In this document: positions 43,961 to 53,180 of the stretch, one piece after another
How positions within the stretch are numbered: the first letter of the stretch is position 1
Layout: the number at the start of each line of letters is the position of its first letter
Assembly (NCBI RefSeq): GCF_009905725.1
Contig: NZ_JAAAKV010000002.1
Coordinates: forward strand, 310,001 to 374,000
Origin: Emticicia sp. CRIBPO
GTDB lineage: Bacteria; Bacteroidota; Bacteroidia; Cytophagales; Spirosomataceae
Reading direction: 5' to 3'
DNA length: 64,000 bases
Notes under the pieces: generated by a model
What the model was told of the DNA's origin: nothing
Seen by the model: the letters and a program-made list of their open reading frames with translations, nothing else
Database searches by the model: none
Program-made: the position numbers and the translations under genes

Positions 43961-46393
43961 TTACAAATTTACACGTTTACTTTCCTCTGTACTTTCCTGT
44001 TTCCGGAATTCTCTGAACATCTTTCCTGAACTGAAACGATACATTAACGTTACACCGGCCATCCTGCTGTCCCTGCGTTCATTATAAGAGCCTGCTATAA
44101 AGCCGTTGCGTAAGTCAATGCGGGGACGGTTGGTCAGAAAAATATCGTTGGCGTAAATGTACAAACTCAGTTTATTTTCCCATAAATTTTTTCTGACTCC
44201 CATGGACACTGCTCCGAAAGGGTCGATTCTGGCCTGACCTTCGGCCATGCGTCCGTTGTAATACCCTGTCACCTCAAGTGCCCACTTATGTGGCAATGAA
44301 ATCTGGTTGCTGACCTGCATTGTCGGGGCAAAGAGCCGGTTGGTTTCCTTTTTATCAGATTCCAGCCAGTGAAATTCCTTATAAGTCAGGGTCAGGTTGA
44401 TATGGGTCGTCCACCAGGTAGCGGGTTCGAGGCTGTTTAAGCTGGCTCTGAAGCCGGCCGAATGGTTGACGGATAAGTTCAACGGCATCACAATAGTAGT
44501 TTTCGTCCCGGGACCCACCAGGTAGCTCTGGGCTATAGGACTTTTGCGGTTGGCATAAAATACGCTGAAAGCATACTGAGAATGCAGTAACCAGCTTCCT
44601 TCAAAGTGGTCTGTCAATTCAGGATTCAGCCTCGTGTTCCCCTTTATCTGCAAAAAACGGTCATTCACTTCAGTAAAAGGATTCAGGTCCCTGTAGTTGG
44701 GTCGGATTATCCGTCTGCCATACCGGAAGGAGATAACATGGTTGTTATTGAGGGCATACCTTGTGCTGAATGTCGGGAATAAATTGGGATAAGACCGGTG
44801 AAGTACAGAATCCCGGCTGCCTGAAGTAAAATCAGACCTGGTGCCGGTGTGCTCAAAACGCAAACCAGCCTCCGTTGATAATTTTGAAGACCACTTCCTG
44901 TCTACCTGGGCGTACGCTGCCCGGATGTTTTCCCGGTAAACAAAACCATTGCTCAACTGATCAACCACCTGCCACCCCTCTGACTGCAGAGCCTGATACA
45001 AGGCATTGTTATTGATCCATACCCATGATGATTTCAGCCCGGCACTCAGCGTAAGGTTTTCAGAAGCCTCATATTTCCAGTTGGACTGTACATTATAGAT
45101 GTTAATCTGCCCGACCATTAATCCCAATAAAGTATCAGGTCTGGTAAATCCGTCCGGTTTGTGTAACCGGCTGCTTTGATCAAGATCATCATGCTGGTCA
45201 AAAATGAGGAAATTAAAGACCGTTTCCCATTTAAATTTCTTTGCAGGTTTATACAGGAGATTGACTCCTCCCGACAGGTTCTGATGCCTGGTCGTCTGGA
45301 TATTGCCGGTGCTGAGTGTAGAATCGCTTGCCTCAGGACGATAAAAGAAATCGGAGATAGCCAGTTCCGCTTTTTCCCTCCTGAACCAGTTGGAATACAA
45401 GTGCCCCCCGGCACTCAGTTTCTCTGAAAATTCATAGTCAACACCCGACTTAAAGTAATGAGAACGGCTGTTAAACTGCCGGTCGGCACGCATATCCAGC
45501 CTAAGGCCACTTGAATCTGCCAGCCCTCTGTCAAAATATTGGCGGGAAGAATTAAGCAGCATGAAGTCTTTGCCCTGGTAAAACGAATAATCAGCATAAA
45601 GGCTCATTTTTTTATGATGAAAACTGAGCGAAGCACTTTGATTCTGACGCAGACGTCTGCCGGTTTCCATGTTGGAGGAAACCGTTAAATTCAGGCCGTG
45701 GTCTGCTTTTTTCTTTCGCTGGATATTGATAAAACCGGACGTTCCGTTGGCATCATAGCGGGCTGACGGCTGCGAAACCAGCTCTATTTTATCCACGGCA
45801 CTTGTTGGAATAGACCGCAGCAGGTTCACCAGGTTTTCACCTGTAAGATAGGTCAGTTTATCGTCTATCATGACATTGGCCCCTGCCTGCCCGTTCAGCA
45901 GCACAGTCCCGTCATTCAGAATCAGCACACCGGGAATCTTACTTAATACATTCAGCAAGGAGCCATCCGACCCCAGGGCAGCCGAAGACACATTGACCGT
46001 GGTTTTGCCTGCTTCCAGTTCAAAGGGCGGACGCCGGCCCTTAACCGTTACAGCATTCATCATCAGAAGCTCCTCTTCCAGTACCAGATCGGTAAGCAGA
46101 ACATCGGAGTTTCCGTTAACTTCCTGAGTCAGGGATTTTTTACTGTACCCTATCATGGAAAACAAAAACTGGTAAGTACCCGCATTCAGTCCCCGGACGG
46201 AAAACACACCGGAAGAATCTGTCAGGACTCCGGAAACATAAGTGGAATCCATGCTTTTCAGCACCACTACCGACACGCCCTCAAGAGGCATTTTACCATC
46301 TGTCACCCTGCCGGACACGTTCACCTGGGCAAAAACTGAAATTGAAAAAATACAGATAATTATAAAACTATACGCCAATTTTCTGAGACACAT
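43961..46393 (-). CDS. TonB-dependent outer-membrane receptor (beta-barrel type 3)
   Basis: The 810-residue protein has a Sec signal peptide (cleavage after FAQ, about residue 22), a CarboxypepD-reg-like domain (VSGRVTDGKMPLEGVSVVVL), a plug at about 110-215 (VLLNGQAGANVMIDDKLTYL) and a long barrel. The layout matches the outer-membrane beta-barrel family (OMP_b-brl_3) of Bacteroidota rather than SusC: no SusD partner follows. It lies 13 bases before the LytS-type kinase on the same strand, so it is likely expressed with that two-component system. The ligand is unknown. Confidence 0.88.
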   Translation of the reverse strand: MCLRKLAYSFIIICIFSISVFAQVNVSGRVTDGKMPLEGVSVVVLKSMDSTYVSGVLTDSSGVFSVRGLNAGTYQFLFSMIGYSKKSLTQEVNGNSDVLLTDLVLEEELLMMNAVTVKGRRPPFELEAGKTTVNVSSAALGSDGSLLNVLSKIPGVLILNDGTVLLNGQAGANVMIDDKLTYLTGENLVNLLRSIPTSAVDKIELVSQPSARYDANGTSGFINIQRKKKADHGLNLTVSSNMETGRRLRQNQSASLSFHHKKMSLYADYSFYQGKDFMLLNSSRQYFDRGLADSSGLRLDMRADRQFNSRSHYFKSGVDYEFSEKLSAGGHLYSNWFRREKAELAISDFFYRPEASDSTLSTGNIQTTRHQNLSGGVNLLYKPAKKFKWETVFNFLIFDQHDDLDQSSRLHKPDGFTRPDTLLGLMVGQINIYNVQSNWKYEASENLTLSAGLKSSWVWINNNALYQALQSEGWQVVDQLSNGFVYRENIRAAYAQVDRKWSSKLSTEAGLRFEHTGTRSDFTSGSRDSVLHRSYPNLFPTFSTRYALNNNHVISFRYGRRIIRPNYRDLNPFTEVNDRFLQIKGNTRLNPELTDHFEGSWLLHSQYAFSVFYANRKSPIAQSYLVGPGTKTTIVMPLNLSVNHSAGFRASLNSLEPATWWTTHINLTLTYKEFHWLESDKKETNRLFAPTMQVSNQISLPHKWALEVTGYYNGRMAEGQARIDPFGAVSMGVRKNLWENKLSLYIYANDIFLTNRPRIDLRNGFIAGSYNERRDSRMAGVTLMYRFSSGKMFREFRKQESTEESKRVNL

Positions 46394-46527
46394 ATTTACT
46401 TTCGTTGATTACAACGTAAAGCTATCTCCGCCTGAAAGGCTGTAAAAACTATCTTGACCGGTGGTGGTAAATCCTTGACGGATGGATGTGAATGCTGTGG
46501 TAATAATATCTTTTATTCAGCCTGGTC

Positions 46528-47370
46528 TTACGTCTCAGTCACCCCAAATACCCGCTCCGGTGACCTGGTATCGGCTTCAAAGAAGGCATTGGGAGTCAAT
46601 TGAGTGAATTCCTTAAAATCACGAACGAGGTGCTGATAGTCGTAATAGCCCAACTCAATGGCTACACTCAGCCAGTCCAGAGCAGGCCGGGAGTTTTTGA
46701 GTTTCATCGCATTTTCGAAACGGGCAATGCGGGTATACAATTTGGGACTGACGCCTTCCCGCTCCACAAACTGGCGATAAAACTGACGCTGTGACAAACA
46801 GGCCTGATCCGCCAGCCGGTCCAGTGAAACTACCGAAGGGTGTTGTAGCAACAAATGACTTATTTTGTCCACCGGGCGTTGTGGCTTTCGCTTTGCCCTG
46901 CTGACCAGGTAAAACAGGAAGTTTTCTACGACCGGGATCATCTCCATGTAATGCCTAGCATAGCTCAATCGCTCATTTACACGATTGATTTCAGCAGAGA
47001 ATACCGTTTCTGCATCTATAAAGGAATTCGTCAGTTCAGAAACCGGGATGCCTGTCAGGCGGAATAAAGCTCCGGGTTGAAACTGGACCTGGAACACCAT
47101 AAAATCGCGGCCGACGTGGCGGTTGGTCACAATGGAATACTGGCCGTTCAAAGTAGAGCGGGGTTTGTCAAGTAAGTTGCCGCTAAAGCCGTATTCATGT
47201 TTTTCAGGGTCTTTCGGATAAAATGCCAGGGAGTTCTCTGCCCTGGGCCAGTAAGATTTAACCGGTAATACGGCCATCGACGAAGGAAAAGAACAGCCCA
47301 CGATCTGCAAGGTCCGCACGTATTCGCGGAGAGCGGGGCTGGGAAGTCGATAGTCATAAACAGCGTCCAT
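46528..47370 (-). CDS. AraC-family regulator with DUF6597-type N-terminal domain (second copy)
   Basis: This 280-residue paralogue of the regulator at 19796-20638 starts with YDYRLPSPALREYVRTLQIV and ends with two helix-turn-helix units (ACLSQRQFYRQFVEREGVSP and YYDYQHLVRDFKEFTQLTP). Identical length and domain order point to a shared ancestor. It begins 9 bases after the stop of the cupin gene and is probably co-transcribed with it. The cue is not known. Confidence 0.88.
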   Translation of the reverse strand: MDAVYDYRLPSPALREYVRTLQIVGCSFPSSMAVLPVKSYWPRAENSLAFYPKDPEKHEYGFSGNLLDKPRSTLNGQYSIVTNRHVGRDFMVFQVQFQPGALFRLTGIPVSELTNSFIDAETVFSAEINRVNERLSYARHYMEMIPVVENFLFYLVSRAKRKPQRPVDKISHLLLQHPSVVSLDRLADQACLSQRQFYRQFVEREGVSPKLYTRIARFENAMKLKNSRPALDWLSVAIELGYYDYQHLVRDFKEFTQLTPNAFFEADTRSPERVFGVTET

Positions 47371-47379
47371 CGGCGTATT

Positions 47380-47934
47380 TCATTTATCCTGTTTCAAGGT
47401 CAGCGGCGGGCCGACAACGGTCATGCCGTGAGATTTGTGCATCTTCTGAATCAGTTCTTCGGTTGGCGGCCCCTTCAGTTCATTCAGTTTGAGAAAAAAC
47501 TCCTCCAGTTTTCCTGCGGGTTGTACCATATATACCTGTTTGCCCTCTTCAGACAACTGGATCCAGGTATGCGGCACACCCATCGGAGCAAAAACCGTAT
47601 CTCCTGCCTTTACAGTAAACTTATTGTCCCCCACCTGGAAAAGATATTCCCCTTCGATAATGGAAAATATTTCGTCCTGATCATGATGAACGTGCAGCAC
47701 CGGACCTGTTTTTTCTTTGCCAATATACTCAAAAACAGCCAATTGGCCATTGGTATCCTTGCCCGATATTTTCATATCGTTAACGTTAATCCCTCTGAAA
47801 GGTGTATGAATACCAAAGCGGGCCTCCCCGGCTTTTACTGTGAAAGGCTTCGGAGTTGTTGTAAGAGCTTCGGCCTTTAATGCCAGTAACGAAACGGTGG
47901 CCGTGGTCTGAATCAAAAATTTTCTGCGTTGCAT
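47380..47934 (-). CDS. Exported cupin-domain protein with Tat-like signal
   Basis: The 184-residue protein begins MQRRKFLIQTTATVSLLAL, a twin-arginine-type signal (RRKFL) that suggests export of a folded, metal-loaded protein. The cupin core has HVHHDQDEIFSIIEGEYLF (metal ligands His, His, Glu) and VFAPMGVPHTWIQL (third histidine). It resembles quercetin-dioxygenase-like cupins. Substrate and reaction are unknown. The AraC regulator follows 9 bases downstream. Confidence 0.8.
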   Translation of the reverse strand: MQRRKFLIQTTATVSLLALKAEALTTTPKPFTVKAGEARFGIHTPFRGINVNDMKISGKDTNGQLAVFEYIGKEKTGPVLHVHHDQDEIFSIIEGEYLFQVGDNKFTVKAGDTVFAPMGVPHTWIQLSEEGKQVYMVQPAGKLEEFFLKLNELKGPPTEELIQKMHKSHGMTVVGPPLTLKQDK

Positions 47935-48049
47935 AACAAATCGGTTTTAATTGTATTATGCAAATTTTTGACTAATTACTTTCTGTCTGGTGGTAAGAAT
48001 CGGACATTTTAAGTATTCGCTTCGGCCACCATTTACTTTATCCGTAAAA

Positions 48050-48766
48050 TCATTCTGCCGGAGGCGAAGCAGGCAAAACCTTATTCTCTACCGAAACTTT
48101 GGTCGCCCCTGCCCTGGCAGATATTACCTGCTTACCCAGGTCTTCCAGGCCTTTGCTTTTGTATATTTTCATGGCTGTGCTGACGTCGATAGCCTGCCTG
48201 GTCTGTTCATCCGGATCGAAAGTAAGTGTAATGAAATTTAAATGGACACCCAGTGGCTCCAGCACTTTGTTTGATTCCTGCAGCAGTTTATTCTCCAGGT
48301 CCTGCTGGTCCATCTCAATGATGTCTTCATTGATAAATAAAGCCTTGGCGACGTCCTTGATTCTTTTGTCAATCACAATGTTCTCAGCTCCCTCAAAAGC
48401 CGACGGGTCAAGGGCTGCATTGTCGTCAGCGTCTTTATTGGCTTTACCTAAAAATTTGGCTTGCTTTATGAACTGGATAGCCCCGGTAATTGAATAATCA
48501 TAGTCTATCAAGGTCTTTACCCTCACTTTTTCAGCCAGATTGGCCACAAAATCCATGTCACCCTGCATCGGGAAGTTAGGGATGACCACTTTCATGTAGC
48601 AGTAGTTCAGTCCGCCTTTGGGCACGGACTCCCCTGCATTGATCTGTGTCCAGCTCACGCCGCAGTCAGAAGAAACCAGAACCTGTTGATTAGATTTCGA
48701 ATAGCTGCAACTTTCTATCACGATCAATAAAAAACAAAAGCCAAGCAGTTTAAAAAAAGTTTTCAT
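48050..48766 (-). CDS. SPFH/band-7-like lipoprotein
   Basis: From ATG 48766 the protein has 238 residues with lipobox VIESC (Cys20). The mature region contains VRVKTLIDYDYSITGAIQFI and, near the end, a segment LTFDPDEQTRQAIDVSTAMK followed by IYKSKGLEDLGKQVISARAG that looks like the end of SPFH (stomatin/prohibitin) domains. Such domains oligomerise on membranes. A lipid-anchored form without a transmembrane helix is unusual. I am not certain of the family. The start at 48808 would overlap the spacer and lacks a signal. Confidence 0.6.
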   Translation of the reverse strand: MKTFFKLLGFCFLLIVIESCSYSKSNQQVLVSSDCGVSWTQINAGESVPKGGLNYCYMKVVIPNFPMQGDMDFVANLAEKVRVKTLIDYDYSITGAIQFIKQAKFLGKANKDADDNAALDPSAFEGAENIVIDKRIKDVAKALFINEDIIEMDQQDLENKLLQESNKVLEPLGVHLNFITLTFDPDEQTRQAIDVSTAMKIYKSKGLEDLGKQVISARAGATKVSVENKVLPASPPAE

Positions 48767-48960
48767 GTAAAAGGGTTTTATAAGGCCGCCCAGGCACATT
48801 TTAGTCAATGTACAAAGTTAGGGGTCATTTCAAATATCATGAGAAGAATCTTATGTTTATTGCTAAGGTTAAGTGCAATTATGAATTGTCATTAAATTTT
48901 TACAAACTAAAAGCAAATTTGATAACTTTACCTAGCTCATCAAATAAACCTTTTACCCTC

Positions 48961-49317
48961 ATGAAATTCCTGAAATCAGTCACCGTCCTTTACTCGGAAG
49001 ATATCAGCAGATCGCTTGATTATTATATGAATGTACTGGGATTCAAAGACCAATGGACCTGGGGTGATTCGCCTGATTTTGCAGGTATTTCAAAAGATGA
49101 GGTAGAGATATTCTTCTGTCTAAGAGGACAAGGTAACCCCGGCACCTGGCTCAGCATCATGGTGGATAATGTAGATGAGTATTACGAAAGTATCAAGTCA
49201 AAAGGAGCTAAGATCCTCTCTGCCCCGGAAACCTACGAATGGAATATGCGAGAGATGCTGGTAGAAGATCCCGATGGCCACAAGATCAGGTTCGGGCATA
49301 ACACCGATTGTGATTAA
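48961..49317 (+). CDS. VOC-superfamily (glyoxalase/bleomycin-resistance fold) protein
   Basis: ATG at 48961 (MKFLKSVTVLYSEDISRSLD) gives 118 residues; an upstream start at 48808 would add 51 residues that match nothing in the family. The paired beta-alpha-beta-beta-beta modules are clear: YYMNVLGFKDQW in the first and VDEYYESIKSKGAKIL with MLVEDPDGHKIRFGH in the second. The family covers isomerases, dioxygenases and drug-binding proteins, so the reaction is open. It ends at a bidirectional terminator. Confidence 0.85.
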   Translation: MKFLKSVTVLYSEDISRSLDYYMNVLGFKDQWTWGDSPDFAGISKDEVEIFFCLRGQGNPGTWLSIMVDNVDEYYESIKSKGAKILSAPETYEWNMREMLVEDPDGHKIRFGHNTDCD

Positions 49318-49350
49318 ACAGCCCTCTTCAGAAGCATAAAAGGGCTGTTT
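49316..49350. terminator. Bidirectional terminator between VOC and PI-PLC-like genes
   Basis: AAACAGCCCT (49316-49325) pairs perfectly with AGGGCTGTTT (49341-49350) around a 15-base loop. It overlaps the last bases of the VOC stop codon and lies 16 bases before the end of the convergent gene. Confidence 0.75.
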
Positions 49351-49365
49351 AAATCAAGGTTTGTT

Positions 49366-50895
49366 TTACTCCGGTCTGATACCGCTGACCAACCCTGCCT
49401 TGTACTCATTAAGAGCAACAGCTATTTCGGTGAGGGCATTGTCATAAAAATCATTCTGAGCTACCGTCAAAGGCTTCAGGCTTTTAATATCGTCTGCTTT
49501 TTCCAGTAACAGGCGGTAAGATTCCAGGTCTGTCCGCGGCTTGGTGGCATAAAGCGGGGTGGTACACTTGTTTGTGCCTTTTACAGCCCTGGCAATGCCG
49601 TCAGGAACTCCCGTAGGTGTAAGCTGCAACTGCAGTTTTACCATTTCTTTACTATCGTTGTTTTCTGAAAGCAGCTTTTTGACAGCCTTCGTGACCACAT
49701 TTTTATCATAAGAAACATAGTCATCACCATAGGTATCGGCCGTATCCGGGCCTTCTTCCCTGTACAGAATAATCAGGCGTTCATGAGTATCCAGCAATGT
49801 CCTGATACTTTTATTAAATGAGGCCTTGCTGCCAATTTTTATACCCGAACCAAGTAAGGGTTGTATCTCCGCTTCGAGCTCGGCTTTGGAAGGAACATCC
49901 ACGATTTTGACTTTCTTGCCATTTACCTTTTGTCCTTCAATAATCACATCGACAGGGAGGTCGGGCACCTCAAAATCTCTCAGGATACCCGAATCCGCAA
50001 TATTGATCACGACAATTTCTTCCTTGTTTTTCTCGAGGAAAGAAACCGTTTCCCTGATAAAGTCATAATAAGATTCTCCCGGAATCACCGCATGAATATG
50101 ACTCGTCTTACCCACTTTAGATTGAAAAAGAGGCACGAGGTCATTGATCTTACCATCCAGAAACCAGTCAAGAATAAAACCAAGGCCTGCTGTAATGAAA
50201 GCCAGAGGACCCAAAATCTTACTCTTATGTTTCTTTACCTCATGAAGAAGCGGAACCACTTCTTTACGGAGTTTACCTGGTCTGAAATCAAAATACCTGG
50301 CCCCAAGTTCCAGCTGTTTACTGATATTGTCATGCTGTGTATTCGCCATGTTTGCGGCCTCCGTCAACATATCTGTATACATGCCGGCATCATGAGAACC
50401 CGGCAGGAAGATATCCTTCAAAAAAACATCGCTGAGCGTTTTTTTCTGACTGTTGCTCACTGCCCTGAAGAAGTCCGACTGCCAGGTCTTTCTGTTGGGC
50501 GTTAAGGTGGCATAAATCTGATGGGCATTGGGATTGGAAGAATCGGCATCGTACAGTCCGAACGAAAGACAATAGTCGTTTTCCACACGTGCGGGGATCC
50601 TGATATTACCGATATCCTCGTTGTCGATATTACCGGTGTTTGCATTGATCCTCAACGACCTTTCATACAGCTCCCGGCCGTCTTTCCTGGCTATAAACTG
50701 AAATCTCCCCTCGTATTTTAAACCAAAGACATTCGTATTAATCTCATAATGATCTGAGAAAAACCGCAATACTGAATTACTGCTAATGTGTTGTACCACA
50801 TCCGGCTTGTCCTTATTTCCGGCATCAGCCTTACGGATTTCCAATTCAAATCCTTTGGCTACAAAACCATAAAAATCTACTCCTTTTGACGGCAT
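49366..50895 (-). CDS. PI-PLC-like phosphodiesterase with unknown N-terminal domain
   Basis: From ATG 50895 (MPSKGVDFYG) the protein has 509 residues and no signal peptide. Residues 1 to about 135 form an unrecognised beta-rich domain. The PI-PLC X-like domain follows: IFLPGSHDAGMY carries the first catalytic histidine, ARYFDFRPG and VVPLLHEVKKH the second histidine region, and DSGILRDFEVPD a later acidic stretch. The enzyme class cleaves phosphoinositides or related phosphodiesters by an internal cyclic intermediate. Without a signal its location is unclear; it could be cytoplasmic or exported by another route. Confidence 0.72.
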   Translation of the reverse strand: MPSKGVDFYGFVAKGFELEIRKADAGNKDKPDVVQHISSNSVLRFFSDHYEINTNVFGLKYEGRFQFIARKDGRELYERSLRINANTGNIDNEDIGNIRIPARVENDYCLSFGLYDADSSNPNAHQIYATLTPNRKTWQSDFFRAVSNSQKKTLSDVFLKDIFLPGSHDAGMYTDMLTEAANMANTQHDNISKQLELGARYFDFRPGKLRKEVVPLLHEVKKHKSKILGPLAFITAGLGFILDWFLDGKINDLVPLFQSKVGKTSHIHAVIPGESYYDFIRETVSFLEKNKEEIVVINIADSGILRDFEVPDLPVDVIIEGQKVNGKKVKIVDVPSKAELEAEIQPLLGSGIKIGSKASFNKSIRTLLDTHERLIILYREEGPDTADTYGDDYVSYDKNVVTKAVKKLLSENNDSKEMVKLQLQLTPTGVPDGIARAVKGTNKCTTPLYATKPRTDLESYRLLLEKADDIKSLKPLTVAQNDFYDNALTEIAVALNEYKAGLVSGIRPE

Positions 50896-51243
50896 CTGAA
50901 AAAAAATAAAGTAATTTCTCCCTACTCTTGGAAGGCTTTTCGGGTTACGCCTGTGTATCAAAAATCATGTGAGATACAGGTGCCTGATATCAGATCAGCT
51001 CTTAGAGAAGAAATAACCGTTAAGTACATATGCATCACCCCGGCCAATTATGAAACTGACGAGGTTAGGTTTCTTCCTGACAAATCAAGCAATATCACCC
51101 GTTAAAGTGATGATATTATTCTTTTAGTTGACGAATTAAACAGAAGAATTTCATCTTTCCAAGAAAAAATAAGAAAATTACATATATACATGAAAATACA
51201 AAGCCGGCATTGACCTGGTGATTTAATCCTGGAAGCAATAGGG
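50896..51243. other. Intergenic stretch without visible gene
   Basis: These 348 bases hold no convincing ORF; the longest plus-strand candidate (from about 51050) has only 25 codons and no family features. A weak 7-bp inverted repeat (AATATCA at 51091-51097, TGATATT at 51111-51117) might end the operon that finishes at 51244. Confidence 0.5.
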
Positions 51244-52044
51244 CTAAATAAAAACGGACTTTGCCAGAAAAACGACCACATGGGCCAAAGGGACAAGCAG
51301 AAAAATACCCAAAGCTGTACCAAGGCTTCTGGCGATGACCACAAAAACCAGGTATCTTCTGAAGTACGCATCTGAATATTCGCCCTGTATGACTTTGTCA
51401 GCGATGATGCCTATATGTGGCTCCACAACAATCATGAACAGCACGGTAGACAGACCCACAATAAAGCCATTTAAAGAAAGGGAAGTGGAGCGTAAATCAG
51501 GATTTAAATAACCGGCATACAAACACGATAGTACGCTGACGGTAAGCAAAGCTGAAACGACGACATTGATGGCAATGATTCCGAGCGGGATGTCTTTTAT
51601 GTCACTGAGCCGGAGAAGGTTTGACCTGGAGGGAATTTTCAATGAGTCTTTAAAATGTCTGATGGTTTTGATACTGAAAGCTGCCCATAAGATATGAACG
51701 ACAGAGTTTTTCTGATAGGCTTTTTCAACGGCTTTGTACATGAGCCGCTGAACCGTCGGGATAAAAAAAGCCCCGGCCAGACTACCGGCAAAAGCCACCA
51801 GGCAGACCTTCATAAAAAGGGCGTTGTCAGGACCATTCCCGGTCAGAATCGACTCTTCCACCGTTTTGGCGAGCATCGGGGCCTGCAGGGTGTAGGCAAA
51901 TCTGGCAGAAAGAAAAAGGATATTATAGACAGCAAATGAAGCCGCCATTTTACCGGTACGAATCCCTACCATTCTCGCCGACAAGGCTACCATATTGATC
52001 AGATGCAGTGAGAAAGTCAGCAGAAGTACCAAATATATTTTCAT
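51244..52044 (-). CDS. Amj-family (DUF2837) lipid II flippase-like protein
   Basis: The 266-residue membrane protein has about six to seven helices and the hallmark N-terminal half of Amj (YdaH): LHLINMVALSARMVGIRTGK and FLSARFAYTLQAPMLAKTVE. Amj flips lipid II across the inner membrane and can stand in for MurJ. Here it is the last gene of a six-gene operon with glycosyl- and nucleotidyl-transferases, overlapping the preceding gene by 4 bases, so a flipped lipid-linked product other than lipid II is possible. That extension is inference. Confidence 0.85.
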   Translation of the reverse strand: MKIYLVLLLTFSLHLINMVALSARMVGIRTGKMAASFAVYNILFLSARFAYTLQAPMLAKTVEESILTGNGPDNALFMKVCLVAFAGSLAGAFFIPTVQRLMYKAVEKAYQKNSVVHILWAAFSIKTIRHFKDSLKIPSRSNLLRLSDIKDIPLGIIAINVVVSALLTVSVLSCLYAGYLNPDLRSTSLSLNGFIVGLSTVLFMIVVEPHIGIIADKVIQGEYSDAYFRRYLVFVVIARSLGTALGIFLLVPLAHVVVFLAKSVFI

Positions 52045-53180
52045 CTGATTTCAGGGGATAGTTTTGCTTTCATTACACCGGTATACCAGGCGACAAAATA
52101 AGAAAACACCGAACCATGATTTTCTTTGACAAAAAGCCGGTAAAAAATAAGCCTGTTCCTGAAATTACCCCAGATCCGGGAAACGAGGTTTCCCTGGTTA
52201 AAACTCTGGGAAAAAGCCCGGTAATAAGACTCTTCCAGCTGTCCGGCCGGCATTTCCTCCAGGCTGGTCATAAATCCTTCAGGTACTTTCATGCCAAATT
52301 CTTTTACCAGGTACGGGAAAGCTCTTTTTATAAAAGGCTTAAAATGAAACCTTTGGCATAAATCCAGCATCTCGTCCCAATCCAGGTGTCCGGCATTTCT
52401 ATAGACCATCATGGTGTCAGCCACCCACCTGAAAGGCGAAACCACTCCGAAATTCCGGCCATGTACCAAACTTACAAAAAATGCATGTGTATCCTGCATT
52501 CTTTTATCGATACCTATACTCGTTTTTACCTCTGTAAGTTTATCCCATATAAAATCAGAAGCCGTTGAACTGTCAGGATATTCTTTGAAAATATTCCAGT
52601 GCAGGTCTGCGTCAGCCTCCTGCCGGTCAAACCTGAGGTGGATTCCGTGCAGAAAATCTTTCATGGAATGATCATAAGCACTGATTTTAAGTCCTTTCCG
52701 TGCTATCTCCAATGCCTGACTGCGAAAAGCAAACGGCACCAGGATGTCCCCGTCACTCATGGGCCTCAGGGTATCATTGTGGTAATAACGCGTTGCCAGG
52801 TCCAGGCCTTTGATCAGGATACATGGAATCCCGTTTTGCTCCAGGGTGTTTCTTACTTTCTGAGCGTTATGTAAGATCTGTTTTGTTTTGACCCAGTAAT
52901 TTTTACGGATCCCTGACAGGAATTTAAAATAAGGATGAGCATCTTCGCCCAGGTTATGAATCACCAAAGGCAACATCCGCTGGCTTCCGAGATCAAGCGT
53001 ATCCATAAAATCTGACAAGAAAGTGGCAGATCCGGGCCTCAGATAAGCCAGACTGTGCGATTGCAGCCATGCTTCAAAACAGGCTGCGGCTTCGGACTTA
53101 TCAAGCAAAGCGGCCTTCAGCAAAAGCGTCTGCTGGTGATCAGGGAAGTGCCCTCCGATATGTTTCAACCTATGCTTCAT
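52041..53180 (-). CDS. NTP_transf_5-family nucleotidyltransferase-like protein
   Basis: This 379-residue protein has the family core GIPCILIKGLDLATRYY, then TLRPMSDGDILVPF with the DxD metal site, and a later LHWNIFKE segment, all in the right order for PF14907-type nucleotidyltransferases. Family members occur in lasso-peptide and related clusters, where some extend phosphate groups placed by HPr-kinase-like enzymes. It overlaps the GT2 gene by 11 bases and the Amj gene by 4. The acceptor in this locus is unknown. Confidence 0.85.
   Translation of the reverse strand: MKHRLKHIGGHFPDHQQTLLLKAALLDKSEAAACFEAWLQSHSLAYLRPGSATFLSDFMDTLDLGSQRMLPLVIHNLGEDAHPYFKFLSGIRKNYWVKTKQILHNAQKVRNTLEQNGIPCILIKGLDLATRYYHNDTLRPMSDGDILVPFAFRSQALEIARKGLKISAYDHSMKDFLHGIHLRFDRQEADADLHWNIFKEYPDSSTASDFIWDKLTEVKTSIGIDKRMQDTHAFFVSLVHGRNFGVVSPFRWVADTMMVYRNAGHLDWDEMLDLCQRFHFKPFIKRAFPYLVKEFGMKVPEGFMTSLEEMPAGQLEESYYRAFSQSFNQGNLVSRIWGNFRNRLIFYRLFVKENHGSVFSYFVAWYTGVMKAKLSPEIR

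Noticed and set aside
49861-50505. 214-codon plus-strand ORF opposite the PI-PLC-like gene
   Set aside because: No recognisable domain; the opposite frame carries conserved catalytic motifs.
50896-51243. RiPP precursor peptide gene downstream of the Amj gene
   Set aside because: The only small ORFs (25 codons or fewer) lack leader or core features and are not on the operon strand.
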